The notes under the pieces were generated by a model, which saw nothing but the letters and a program-made list of their open reading frames with translations, ran no database searches and was not told the origin of the DNA. From Actinomortierella ambigua (taxonomy: Eukaryota; Mortierellomycota; Mortierellomycetes; Mortierellales; Mortierellaceae): a stretch of DNA of 64,000 bases. The stretch spans positions 81,202 through 145,201 of the forward strand of contig JAAAJB010000010.1 in assembly GCA_016098155.1 (NCBI GenBank). The letters are read 5' to 3'. Every line of letters begins with the position of its first letter. The first letter of the stretch is position 1. Made by a program: the position numbers and the translations under genes. Below are positions 44,765 through 56,548 of this stretch, piece by piece.

Positions 44765-47686
44765 ATGCGCATCTCTAACCTAGTCGCGGCTGGTGTCGGT
44801 GTCTGGCTTTCCCTATCAGGTGTTGCCAAGGCCGATCCCATCGATATTTCCACGCTTGTCGGCCCAACGACAACCACCCCTATTCCTCCCATCGGAAACG
44901 GTACCGTTACTGACCCGGCTTCCACGAGCTACGGCGGAGGTACCACCTCTCGCTTGGCACTCTACGTCCCGGGTAATGTCTACAAGGACTATCCCGGTTG
45001 GTTGCCTTTGTACAAGGCACTTGTCATTCAGGGTATTCCTGTTCGAGTGACCAAGGACATTTCTGTGGCTACTCAGCATTCCGCAGTCTTGGCCTACCAA
45101 GCACTGCAGTCCAAGTACATGGGTCTTTTGGATGGAATGACCTGGAGTACCTACGTGGCCTCCGGCAAGACCCTCATTGCTGTTGGCTATACCAGCACTG
45201 ACATGTCTCTCGGCACTACGTTCGGTGTCACTGTCGACGCAACTACCAACAAAAACTCGCGGCAGGCAATTGTCCTCGCCCAGCCCACCGCCAGTGTCCC
45301 CGCTTCGTCCGTCAACAGTCAATTTGATTTTACTGTCACGAACGACTACACAATCAACCTGTGGGCCGATACTACGAATAAGGGCTTTGATACTATCGGA
45401 TACACCCTTAAATCGGGTAGTGGAGCTACCGCCCCTGTTGGCTTGGCAGGCTACAGTACCAGCAGTGTAAATTCAAAAGAACGGTCGCGGTCCCTATCCC
45501 AGTGCAGGAAGAGCAAACGAGGTCGGCAATGTAGCTCACCATCCTCTCTTTCTAACACTTCACAGGGCTCAACCGACACGCGCAAAGCCATTACGTTGAA
45601 AGCGACCGCAAATGGAGGCAAGGCCATCGCCATTGGTATTGATGTTGGTGCTTATGTTGGCCTTTCAAATGGAGGCAAGACGGATGGTATTCCTCGTTCT
45701 TACGACGCTCAGGTATGTACCATAGCGATGTCAAGTAAAATGTTGCGTTTGTAAGAATTGTGCTATACAAAAACCACGCAGTATCTGAACTAAGCTGGGA
45801 ATTCCTTCGAATATTTATAGTATGACCCTGGTTACGATACCTTCTTCCGCCTTATCAAGTCGCTGTATTCCACTGCCACTACGACTGGTCTAGTTACTAA
45901 TTGGCCAGTGCCAGCCAACAAAGGCGTTCACTTTTCCTGGACCTACGATATTGATGCTCAGGACTCGTACTCGCTAGCATACGACGTTGCGCTGGATCTG
46001 CAGTCGCGCGGTATCAAGGGCACGATTAACTGGCAGGCGAAGCTAATCCAGGATGCCTATGATATCAACTCGTTTACCGACTACTACCGCAATATCTCTC
46101 GCGTCGAAGCCTTGGGCAACATGGAGCTTGCTTCGCACTCGGTGTCGCACTCGCCCAATCTGCTCACATTCCCCGTTGGCACCGGAACGGAGTTCTTCAA
46201 CGGCACCGATTTTGAGCAGTCCAACTACTGGCCCTTCATTGGACAATGCGACAACTCGACTGGTACGTGGACCACCACGATCCCTGGGGCCACAACTTGC
46301 GATACTCCCAACGACCGTCTCTATTTCTACACCCTCGGTGGCTCCCTTATGGGCGAGGTCCGCGTGTCAAAGTACATTCTCGAGGCGATTTCGATCAATC
46401 AGTCCAAGGTCCGCTCCTACCGCACGGGCCATCTGTTGTACCCCGATGCTCTGCCCCAGGTCCTTGCCGCGAACGGTATCTTGTATTCTTCTAGCTCCGC
46501 CTCGAACGATCAGAACACGCACATGCCCTTCCAGTCATTCTTCAATAAGGCATTCAACCAAGAAGTCCCGGTACTCGAGTTTGGTCTCGGTGCCTCGGAT
46601 GAGGACGGTCTGATCAACGGCGACTGGGCTGCTCCTGGAACCGCCAACTACCCAAACGGCTCATACGCCTACCAGCAATATCAGGTCATCCAAAAGATTG
46701 CCAAGTACGGTGGTCAGTACACCTTCCTCACCCACCCCACCACCCACGCTCTTCCTGGTGTCCCTGCCACGCTGTTCAGCGACAAGCTTGCCTTCCAAAA
46801 GACGCTGAACCCAAAGATTGCCGACATTGCCTACTTTGACTCCATGGGAGGCCGCGGCGACTTCCATGCTGCTCGCATCGTTTCTGGCATTGATGTTTCT
46901 GTCGCGGGAACGACTGCCACAGTTACAGTGACACTTCCCAAGCCCATCCGTGATCTGACTCTCCGTGTGCCGACCGCCTGGAAGTTCAAGACGTCGACGG
47001 TGGCTGTCCAGGTCAATGCTGCTGTAGGAGCTGTTACCTTGGTTAACAACGTCGCCGCTGGTACGTACACGTTGACCTTCGCCACTTCTGGCACGGTTGC
47101 ATCTTCGAGCGCCCCCGTCGCCGGCCCTACTCCTACCACGACGACCATCTCGATCGCGTCGCCAACGCTTCCTGCTGCTACGCCTACCCCAACCAACCCC
47201 CTCTTGGTCGAGGACTTTTCGGATCCTAGCCGCTATTACTCTGGCGTCAATGCGCGCGGCTTCGCCACTGGTGACGACAACACTGGTAATTCCCGTTCGT
47301 ATGTCCAGCAGGACTGGGTTCTGTTTGACTTTAAGACGACTTCGTACTGGTATTCGGTCCTAGGTGCGGCCAATACCTGCACCGATCTGACTGGTTACAC
47401 CAAGGTTGGCATTTCGGTCCGCTATCCCAGTGTTACGACTCCCTTCGGATGGCAGTTGAGCGTCCAGGACACGCTGCCTGGCGGTTGCACCGGTCTGCAG
47501 AACCACTACGTCAACATGCTGCCCTATGTCCAGGCTGCGACCAAGAATGCGCAGGGCTGGTACGATCTCGAGATTCCCATTAGTGCTTTTACTGGTTTCG
47601 ATATCACTAGCGCCCGCGGTGTCTCGATCGGCAACTTTTCTGCCGCTGGCAAGCTTGAGGTTGACTACATTTACTTTGCAAAGTAG
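44765..47686 (+). CDS. Secreted polysaccharide deacetylase (NodB-like, multi-domain)
   Basis: Secreted carbohydrate N-deacetylase. Exons 44765-45466, 45566-45712 and 45821-47686 give 904 residues. Intron 1 (99 bp) keeps frame if read through, but it has a GTAAAT donor, CTAAC branch site and CACAG acceptor, so it is taken as real. A signal peptide (residues 1-23) precedes an N-terminal domain of about 260 residues. The deacetylase core has FSWTYDID (Asp pair, about 326-328), LASHSVSH (His389 and His393, motif 2), RSYRTGH (Arg of motif 3) and FLTHP (catalytic His). A Thr/Pro linker leads to a C-terminal beta-sandwich-like domain (EDFSD to VDYIYFAK), probably carbohydrate-binding. No GPI signal. 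The layout recalls fungal exopolysaccharide deacetylases such as Agd3 (CE18), but the substrate could equally be chitin. Confidence 0.78.
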
Positions 47687-48052
47687 TCAAAGAGCATAGA
47701 GATGCCCTCAATCGCTCCCTCGAAAAAGGGAAGAGCACATTACGTGAGCTGTCAGTCACCTTGCGCAGTGCCTTTTTTTTCTGGTCCTGGCTTGGAGCCC
47801 TTTTTTTCTTCTTCTTCTTCCTTCCCAATTTAAAATATCTCTTTTTTTCTTCCTTCTTATGACTATTGATACCAGGAAAACATCAACTTCCATCCTTTTC
47901 TTTTCGTCTTGAGCTCTGTTGAGCAACAGCAAAAAAGAAGAGGATCCAAAAGCTCCACAAAAAAGAAATGATTTGAACGATTACACACGAGTAAAAAAAA
48001 AAATACAAATACAATAAAAGGAACAGTATTGTCGAGAAAAAATAGGCCCTTC
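47687..48052. other. Convergent intergenic region
   Basis: About 370 bp between the stops of the deacetylase (+) and the small membrane protein (-). It is T-rich on the left and A-rich on the right, as expected of 3' UTRs, with AATAAA-like hexamers near 48011. No gene is seen. Confidence 0.55.
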
Positions 48053-48605
48053 TTATGAAGCTGCACCCCCTGCAACTGCCTCTACTACTGATGATGCTGC
48101 CTTGACTGCTGCTGAAGAAGCGGAGGAAGCAGTGGATCGAATAACATGGGCAAGTGGGATACCACCTCCTAAGACCCGCATGAGCCCCTCCAGGGCATCA
48201 TCCATCGGAGAAAGAAAAGAAGGCATAGCCAGTCCAAACGTCGAGAACGGCGTGCCGTCCTTCTGGCGGATAATTTCAAAGATGTGGAGAGAGTTGTGGT
48301 CAAACCAACAACGGTCAGAGCCCCAGTAGCAGGTCGTGGTGAAGAGCAGCACAGTGGTCATGATACAGTACATGCTACATGAGTTTGTGAGGGAGGGAGA
48401 GGGAAAAGTGGGAGGCAGCATTAGACTGACGAACTGACTGACTAGGCTAGTTCATTGGTAACGTGACAAACTGAGAATGAGGACATAAGGCGTACCATGG
48501 TCGGTGCTCGAGGTAGAGGGAGAATGTGAAGAGGATGACAAAGATGGGCATTGTGCTAGGGAAGGGAATAAGCAACAATGGTAGGAATGCGCGTATGCAG
48601 TACAT
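48053..48605 (-). CDS. Small membrane protein, unknown function
   Basis: Not recognised. Two exons, 48605-48496 and 48374-48053, join in frame to 143 residues. There are two hydrophobic segments (AFLPLLLIPFPSTMPIFVIL and IMTTVLLFTTTCYW). These are followed by a conserved-looking region with paired Cys and aromatic residues (GSDRCWFDHNSLHIFEIIRQ) and a small-residue Ala/Ser/Val-rich tail. The first exon starts at the Met before YCIRAFL; an ORF extension to 48740 is CT-rich leader. Coding status rests on the clean splice and non-repetitive second exon. The neighbour downstream, PA2G4, is divergent. Confidence 0.5.
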
Positions 48606-48937
48606 TGTGAGAGAAAGTGATGGGGTGTCAGTTTGCACAGCAGGACAGTTGAGGGAGAGAAAACAAGTGAAGCAAGACAAAAACGAAAGGTGAGACGACG
48701 CGAGGTGAGGGAAAGAAAAGGGACTGCTTGCTGCAAACAATTTCTCCAGGCACCTTTTTTTTTTTTTTGCACTCTCATGTTAGAGGTTGGAGAGACCAAA
48801 ACAGCGCCACAAGCCACCATAAAAAAAGTGCTTCAACCTCACTGTGACCCTTCAGCAAACTGAATACCTCGCCTCCCGCCCTTTGGTCACCTCATTCATT
48901 CATTCCTCTTTAACCCCTCAGAAAAACATTACCCGCA
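48606..48937. other. Divergent promoter region
   Basis: About 330 bp separating the small membrane protein (-) from PA2G4 (+), GA-rich on the left and CT-rich on the right, with a T-run near 48757-48768. No gene is seen. Confidence 0.55.
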
Positions 48938-50509
48938 ATGGACATGGATCAGGTTGTACGTGCCCATCCCAATAGTGCTCTATTCGACTACCAATTTTCG
49001 TTGTAGCCCAACTCTGTTGACACATGGCCTTGCAAGTATCTACCAGCCTTCTGATCCACCTGCACCTTGCTACCTACCATATCCAACCATATAGGAGCTC
49101 TATGCTAAGAAGTCTGACGTTGACAACAATCTGTCAGACCCTACGGTCATTGCCAAGTACCGCCTTGCTGCCGACATCGCTACTGGTATGCCAATATCAC
49201 AAAAAAAGGCCTTGTTCGGATGTCTTGTTCCATCCCCTCAGCAACTAACATCTTCTTACCCCCTCTGCCATGGACGCATAGATGCATTGACCAAGGTCGT
49301 CGAGAAGGCTAAAGCTGGTGTGCTTGTTAGCGAGCTGTGTGCTTTTGGTGACGAGATCATTCTTTCTTATGTATGTCAGCCAACACCACCATCCCATGAT
49401 CAGACTCTCCGACATAAAAGAAGTGATGGTCGCACTGATGGATCGAGCCATCATCTCCATGCTAATCACTCCAATGTGATCTATCTCAAACTCTCAATTT
49501 CTTCCTCAAATAGACATCCAAGGTCTACAACAAGAACAATGTGGAGAAGGGCATTGCCTTCCCAACCATGATCTCTGTCAACAACTGCGTGGAGTTTTAT
49601 TCGCCTACGGGCGAGGGCAACGATGAGCTTGTTCTCAAGGACGGCGACGTGGTCAAGATTGAATTGGGCGCACACATCGACGGCTACATTGCCACCAACG
49701 CACACACGCTTGTCATCAACCCCAACCCATCTCAACCTGTCGAGGGTCGCGCGGCTGATGTTGTCTGCGCCGCCTACTACGCTGCAGAGGCCGCGCTGCG
49801 CCTGATGAAGGTCGGCAACAGCAACATCCAAGTGCAGGAGGCGATCGCCGAGGCTGCGTCCTTGTACAACTGCAGCCCCGTCGAGGGAACTGGATCGAAC
49901 GAGATCAAGCGATATGTGATTGCGACGGAGAAGTTGATTCTGAACGTGCCCGACAACGACAACCGGCCCGTGCAAGATTTCACGTTCTCGCCCAACGAGG
50001 CCTATACGCTCAACATCCTGATCAGCAGTGCGACGCGTGACGGATCGTGCAAGGAAGGTATCAGCCGCCCGACGGTCTTTGCTCGTAACGTGCACCAAAA
50101 CTACAACCTGAAGCTCAAGTCGGCTCGTGCTGCTTTCACGCAGATCCAGAACCAGTTTAGCGTCTTCCCCTTCACGGTCCGTGCCCTGGAGGACAAGCGT
50201 CATCGTCTGGGTGTCACAGAGCTTGCTTCGCATCAGCTGTTGACCTCGTACCCTGTCTACTACACCCGCCCCTCGGAGGTCGTCGCGCAGTTCAAGATGA
50301 CGGTCTTGATTTCTACCGCGGGCGTCACACGCATTACCCCACCGATCGCCATGCCCTATGTCCACTCGGCGTACACCATCCCTGAGGACTCGCTGATTGC
50401 AAAGCTCATGAGCGAAAACGTCAAGACTGTCAAGAGCGGCAAGTCGCTGACTGGTATTGAGGCTGGATCGATCGAGGCACCAGCACAAGGCATGGAGGTC
50501 GATATGTAA
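48938..50509 (+). CDS. PA2G4: PA2G4/EBP1 (proliferation-associated, M24-like pseudo-peptidase)
   Basis: Ribosome-associated member of the methionine-aminopeptidase fold that lacks peptidase activity; related human EBP1 binds rRNA and affects growth. Exons 48938-48955 (18 bp), 49095-49185, 49282-49370 and 49514-50509 give 397 residues, against 394 in human. Family marks are DPTVIAKYRLAADIA, ELCAFGDEIIL, KGIAFPTMISVNNCV, KDGDVVKIELGAHIDGYIA, VEGTGSNEIKR and FPFTVRALEDKRHRLG. The Asp/His metal ligands of true methionine aminopeptidases are not preserved in the GAHIDGYIATNAHT region, as in EBP1. The first exon encodes only MDMDQV; a GTACGT donor was preferred over GTTGTA, which would drop one residue. 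The C-terminus (EAPAQGMEVDM) is short and lacks the Lys-rich tail of animal EBP1. Confidence 0.92.
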
Positions 50510-50691
50510 AAAAAGAAACGTAGCACCTTTCCCCCCTCCCTCCTTCTTCATAGGGTACAGGGTTGTACGTTCTAAAAACCCTAGATTTCATTTTTTTTAT
50601 TCCATTTCACCCATCTTTATTATTTTTTCGCATACACTTCAAAAAACAATAAGCAGCATCATCATTCTTTGTCTACTGATATTGTATTCTA

Positions 50692-51451
50692 CTAGGTCTC
50701 GCCCTGGAGGGTGACCACAATCTTGCGTCCAGAGGCGTGATCACGGTGTTCACAGAGGTAGATGCTAAACCAGCGTGTTATGTGTGTGTATGAGTGAGAA
50801 AGGGGGGGGGGGAAGGAGAGGTTAGCATGCAAGTGCAAGCATCTGTGCATCATATCGCAAACGCAGGGCAACGAAGAACCACAAAAGAATTACCCTTGCC
50901 AGGTGCCGAGATTGAAGCGGCCGTTGGTGATGGGAATGTTGAGAGACACGCCAAGCATGGCCGACTTCAAGTGGCCAGGCATATCGTCGGGGCCTGGAGC
51001 CATGTACAGCAGAGGTGGCAATAAGGTTAATGGGGGAAAAGAACGTGATAAGACGAGAGAATACTAAAGCAAAATCATGACGAGTTCCCTTTACCTTCGT
51101 CTGCGTGGATGTAGGGATAGTTCTCAGGGGCGACTCGGTCCAGCCAGTTGTTAAGGTCCTTGCGAACATCAGGGTCGGCATTTTCGTTCAAGCAAAGAGA
51201 GGCGGAGGTATGCTGAACTAAAGCACGGATCACCAACGGTAGAGATGAGGTTGAGTACTTCGAGGGGCAAATAAAAAAAGGAGAAGGGCGTGTTCGAGGA
51301 GATAAATGCTTCGGCGAGCCTTACCAAAGACGTTAGCCATGCCCACTTTAAACTTGCGGAGATCGGGAATCTGACGCTCAATCTCATGGGTAATGAGATG
51401 GCAGCCTCGGGCTTTCGCTCCGAGCTTAATGGTAGCTTGAGACCATGTCAT
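50692..51451 (-). CDS. YjbQ/UPF0047 family protein
   Basis: Small conserved protein found in bacteria, archaea and some fungi. Exons 51451-51325, 51217-51095, 50993-50894 and 50764-50692 give 140 residues, the family norm. The signature is clear: [68 protein letters not shown], and [20 protein letters not shown]. The conserved His and Glu residues (QHTSASL, LNENADP, EHRDH) suggest a metal- or phosphate-binding site. Bacterial YjbQ has reported weak thiamine-phosphate synthase activity; the real role is unclear. It is convergent with PA2G4 (183 bp) and divergent from eIF2-alpha (284 bp). An in-frame ATG at 51478 is an alternative start. Confidence 0.9.
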
Positions 51452-51735
51452 GACGAGAGTGCGATGAGGTTTTCGCACTTTAATTTTTTTTTCTTAAAAC
51501 GAGGCCTCTACTCTCCCCAGATCCTAAACCCTAAAATTTTGGATCAGACAAGGAAGCTAATTCAACGATTGAAATTGTCTCGGTGACGTTTTTAACCCCT
51601 TCAAGGGCGCCATTATGCCTCAAACGCGCCGCAGTGGCCCTCTCTTGATCTTTAAAGCAGTTTCTCCCCTGGACGCCTGCATTCTTCCTGCTGCAACAAC
51701 CATATCAATTGCGTGTGATCCCCCCTCTCACCATC

Positions 51736-53477
51736 ATGTCTGTCCGCATCTCTTGCCGCATGTACCAGAACCGGTACCCTGAGGTCGATGATCTCGTCAT
51801 GGTCAACGTCCGTCAGATTGCAGAAATGGGTGCCTATGTCCAGCTGCTCGAGTATGACAACATCGAGGGCATGATCCTGCTGTCTGAGCTGTCTCGTCGC
51901 CGCATTCGCTCGATTCAGAAGCTCATCCGTGTCGGCAAGAACGAGGTCGTCGTCGTTCTCCGTGTCGACAAGGAGAAGGGTGAGTGCTGTCGACACAGAA
52001 AAAGAAAATATAGCAAACTCTTGCGTTGGACCCGTGGGGAAACACAGCCTCTTTCCCCTGAAGACTGGAGCGCTTGAAAACAAAAAAAAAAAAAAGGACG
52101 TAGCCGTTGGACAGAAGCGCTCCAATAACCCATTGGATCAACATCATCACCACCATCCCCTGGTTTATCATGGAGATTCCGCATTCAACCCAGGAGGGCA
52201 GGGCAGTCAGTCTCTTACACCTTGGACTCGGTGCGCGCGCCACCAAACCCTGCGAAAAACAAACCATTGCATTCAACGATCAAGGCGATATACTTTAGAC
52301 CATTTCGCCCTTGATCTGAGGCCAGGAAACGGCGACAAATCATCTTAGCGCCATCCTCACGAAACAATGGGATGCAGCACTGGGAACAGGGGAGGAGAAG
52401 GAGGATACAGGCGCCTGTCCCACAAAATTATCAAGAGACGTACACCAATGCTGAATCGCAGTAGTGGACTAATAATGATTCACGAGCAAATACTGCGGCT
52501 GAGGAAGGGAGGGGGGGGGGAAGAACAAAATTGCAGACTAATGTTGTGAAGGGAGAAAAAGGGTAGGAAAGGACCATAGACTAAATTTTCCCTCCCGCTA
52601 TCACTCTCACAAAAAAATGTGTAGGTTACATTGACTTGTCCAAGCGCCGTGTGTCGCCTGCCGATATCATCAAGTGCGAGGAACGCTACAACAAGTCGAA
52701 GAACGTTCACTCGATCATGTCGACTGTTGCCAAGAAGGAGAACAAGGATCTCGAGACTCTGTATGAGCAGCTGGCCTGGCCCTTGTACGCCAAGTACGGC
52801 CACGCCTACGATGCCTTCAAGCTCGCTCTCAAGTATGTCTGATAGACCTCTCCATTCTTTCTAGTGAAAAGGGGAGGAGGAAGGGGATGACTTGGCCTTT
52901 TTTATTATTATTAGGATGGAAGGCGATTGAAGTATTGACGAACGGGCTAACCTTTTGCTCTATACCCTTTTTTGTTTCTCCTCTTCCATCAAACTTTTAT
53001 AGCGAGCCCGAGAAGGTTCTTGAAGGCTTGGAGATGGACGATAGCACCCGGGAGGAGCTTCTGAACAACATCAAGCGTCGTCTGACCCCTCAGCCAATCA
53101 AGATCCGTGCAGATGTGGAGGTGACATGCTTCGACTATGAGGGCGTGGATGCGATCAAGGCCGCGTTCAAGGAGGCAGAGTCTGTGTCGACACCAGAGGT
53201 GGCGATCCGTGTGAAGCTGATTGCGCCCCCACTGTATGTGATCTCGACCAACGCGCTGGACAAGCAGATTGGTATCGAGGTCATGGAGAAGGCTGTCCAG
53301 GTGCTGGGCGAGAGCATCACAAAGGCCAAGGGTAACATGGTCATCAAGATGATGCCCAAGGCTGTCACTGAGGCAGATGATATGGAGCTCGACCAGCTGT
53401 TGGCAAGGATCGATAAGGAGAACGCTGAGGTGTCGGGAGATGATGATGACTCGGACTCGGACGCTGGCATGGCTTAA
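51736..53477 (+). CDS. SUI2: Eukaryotic initiation factor 2 subunit alpha
   Basis: Subunit of the GTP-dependent complex that brings initiator tRNA to the 40S ribosome. Exons 51736-51979, 52625-52832 and 53003-53477 give 308 residues, the family norm. The S1 domain carries the regulatory phosphorylation site in [13 protein letters not shown] (Ser53 counting Met1), the target of Gcn2-type kinases. Further hallmarks are [39 protein letters not shown] and [20 protein letters not shown]. The C-terminus is acidic ([14 protein letters not shown]). The start at 51736 gives the standard N-terminus [10 protein letters not shown]. Intron 1 is 645 bp, exceptionally long for this gene set, with two inverted repeats. 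Confidence 0.96.
52067..52123 (+). repeat. Inverted repeat in eIF2-alpha intron 1 (hairpin 1)
   Basis: GGAGCGCTT at 52067-52075 is perfectly complementary to AAGCGCTCC at 52115-52123. The 39-nt loop contains an A-run. Confidence 0.75.
52278..52316 (+). repeat. Inverted repeat in eIF2-alpha intron 1 (hairpin 2)
   Basis: GATCAAGGCGA (52278-52288) pairs with TCGCCCTTGATC (52305-52316) with a single bulged base, giving an 11-bp stem and a 16-nt loop. Confidence 0.75.
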
Positions 53478-53845
53478 AAGGAGAGATCTCACCCCCAAGC
53501 CATCACCAACGACAACACCCAAAAACAACAACAAATAAGTCCAGAAGAGTGTAGGAGAAGAAAGCAAGAAGGAGGAGGAAGAAACAAAGCGAAGGTGTAA
53601 TTTGTTAGGCGCCAAAGAATGTCGCTTAGATGTATCTCTTTTTTTTTGTGTTCTGCATAACAAGACGTCCATTTGCATCCCAATATTTGTGCAAAAAAAA
53701 AAAAAATCCGAAGGAGGAGGGGCGAGCAAGGAGTTGGATGATATTATGTTTTATTTTGTCTATATGGATGGAATATGCTTTTTTTTCATGCGGTTGGGTG
53801 AGGTTGGTGAAAACGTATGCACGCTCTTTTCTTTCTTTCTTTTTT
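53478..53845. other. Convergent intergenic region
   Basis: About 370 bp between the stops of eIF2-alpha (+) and the YANK kinase (-). It contains A/T-rich 3' UTR-like DNA with T- and A-runs, and no gene. Confidence 0.6.
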
Positions 53846-56516
53846 TTACTTACGACGAACCCATTCTGGTGGATCGCCAACAGACATGGTGACGGGATCG
53901 ACAACACCGTCATATTTTTCATACATGGTGTAGTCAAAGGTGGCAAACTCGCGTTCGATCAGCGCCATCATGTAATTCACTCTGTCCTTGCCCTTGAGTG
54001 ACTGAGCCTTGACGCCTGGTGGAAGCAAAGGTGGGAGAGGTGGCTGCTGTGGGGGTTGCGGTGGAGGGATGGCGACCTGATACACCTGTTGCAGCTGTTG
54101 CTGCAGCAATTGCTGATGTTGGGGATTCATGGGTGTCGCGTACGTCCGACTCGGGTTTCGTGAATCGTCACCGGTCGCCTGGACCGGATGCTGCTGCTGC
54201 TGCTGCTGCTGTGCAGAAGCCTTTTTGTACGGAGCCGGTCCGCCATACTGTGGCTGTTGTTGCTGATGCTTATGTTGATGCTGATTCTGATGCTGATGTG
54301 GATGTTGCTGCTGGTGATAAGGGTGATGATGATGAGAATGCTGTGCTTGTTGGTGGTGATGATGGTGTTGCATATTTGCTTGTTGTACCTGCTGTTGCAG
54401 CTGGTGGTAATCGCGTGCATGGTGAGCATTGGGTGATCCGCTGCTGCCTCCGCCAGCTCCTCCTCCGCCTCCTACACCTACCGCTCGTGGTAGGGGTCGT
54501 GCAAGTGAGTGGTGCGGCGGCGTGCCTTGAGGGCCAAGTGTCGGTGAGGAAGTGGGTGAGGATGACAAGGGAGAAGAGGTTGATGCACCTCCTCGTTCCA
54601 CTGCACCACGGATAATGGCTCCTCGAGTCGCCGGTGAGGACGAAAGCGAGGCTCGAGGAGGTGGTAGTGGCGGTCGTGTCATAATCTCATCAGCCGTCAT
54701 GATGCCCTGAAGCTCGTCCTCGTCGCCGTCCTCATGGTGAAACATGGTCCTTGCGTTTGCGGATCCCTCGACATCGTCGTCGGCATCCCCCTCCGGCCGC
54801 CAATCTCCTGACTTTGAGCTGGAGAGATGTTGATGCTGCTGTGACAATGGCGGTGGTGGTGGTGGTGGCCGTGATGGCGGCTGTGAGACTCGAGGTACAG
54901 GGCTGTCCGGGTGTGGAGGACGTGGGGGTGGTTGAATATCTTTTTGAGGAGGCGGAGGGGCACTGCCTTTACCATAGGTAGGTTTGGACAGAAAGATTGC
55001 TGTGACCCCCGGCTGCTGGGATGAAATGGTGCCACCAAATCCCGCGCTGGTCGAATATGTGTATCCGCTGCGACTGCCAAGACCTCCTCCACCATTCGTG
55101 GGTGGTGAAGATGGGCAGTTTGGTGGTGAAGGAGCATGTGTCCGGGCTAGGTATGATGAAGGCGGTGAAGGCTGACTGGATGGATTGCGATAATGCCGCG
55201 AGGCTGACGGCTGAGGGGGAGTGGGGAACTGGACAGTCGGTGTTCCGGACCCTGGTGAAGTGGCGATTGGAGACAGTGGGATGGACTGAAACTGTGTTTG
55301 TTGAGAAAACTGGGCGATCGATTGCAGTTGGGGCGGGTGTGGTCCCGATCCACCGCCTGGGCTGTTGGATAGCTGTGTTTGACTTGCAGGCGCTCCAAGA
55401 TAGACACGGCTGCCATTGGTACTGCTGGGCGTGCTCTCTGGGTTGCTGGGTTGCTTGTCTCCTCCTCCACCGCCAAGATATAATCGAGAGCGTTTCTTTC
55501 CCAGCTTCTTCTTGTTCCCCCGTCCAAAGTCGCCATCAGCGTTATAGTCTGGGTGACCGTCAGCACCCAAGTTCATAGCGGCAAAGGCAGCCTCAGCAGC
55601 CTCCTGTTCAGCCTTGATGCGGGCGTTCTCCTCCTTCATCAGCCGATCCTTCTCCTTTTGCATCCTGAGAGCACGCTTCCGGGTCGACCGGTACGTCAGG
55701 GGCTCATCGTCCAGCAAGAGCTCCTCGAGATCGTAGGTCGCATCAAAATTGTTGTGCTCCGACGACGGTTGGAATTTCGGTCGAAGCTGCTTGGTTTCCA
55801 GGAGTTGCCACCAGTTCTCAACGTTATCGCGGTACGCGCCTGCCATGAAGAATGGATGGTACTTGATCCCGTTCATCCCGTTGCGAATGCCAAGTCGTTC
55901 GTTAGGATCCCGGTTCAGAAACTAATAGGTGAGACGCGTGATTTAGGAATCGCGACGTTAGTAAAATGAATGCAAAACGAGAACCACCTTATGAAACACA
56001 ACTACAATCTTTTCGCTTGGAGAAAAGAATTAAAAAACCTACTCCGCGAATGGCAGCGACACAATCGCGTGAGATGCCTTCCTTGTCTGGATATTCGATT
56101 GTGTGGTATTGAATCGCTTTTTTAAGGTCGGCAATGTTCTCTGTCTGGAAGGGTCGCTTCTGGTACAGAGCCTCGTAGAAAATGATGCCAACGGCCCACC
56201 AGTCGACGGAGATGCCATATCCAGAGCCTTTAAACACCTCGGGAGCCATGTAGGCGACGGTGCCTGATTGAGAGGTGAGCACGGGTTTCTCCGGCGTCAG
56301 CTTGCATCCAATATTGAAATCCGTCAGATGGACGTGACCGTGCTCGTCCAGCAGCACATTGTCAGGTTTGATATCGCGATGCACGATGCCGAGTGAGTGT
56401 AAGTGTGTAACCGCCGAGGCCAGCTCGCAAATCCAAAACCGAACCACGTCCTCGCCAAATGCCTTGCGGTTCAAGTGGAATCGAAGATCGCCGCCCATCC
56501 TAGCGTGCGAAAGGAT

Positions 56517-56548
<32 letters not shown>

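Noticed and set aside
45467..45565. Read-through of deacetylase intron 1 as coding
   Set aside because: It is open in frame, but the Arg/Lys/Ser-rich stretch is flanked by GTAAAT, CTAAC and CACAG signals and breaks a domain.
49481..50551. 356-codon minus-strand frame opposite PA2G4
   Set aside because: It mirrors the well-supported PA2G4 exon and has no recognisable domain.
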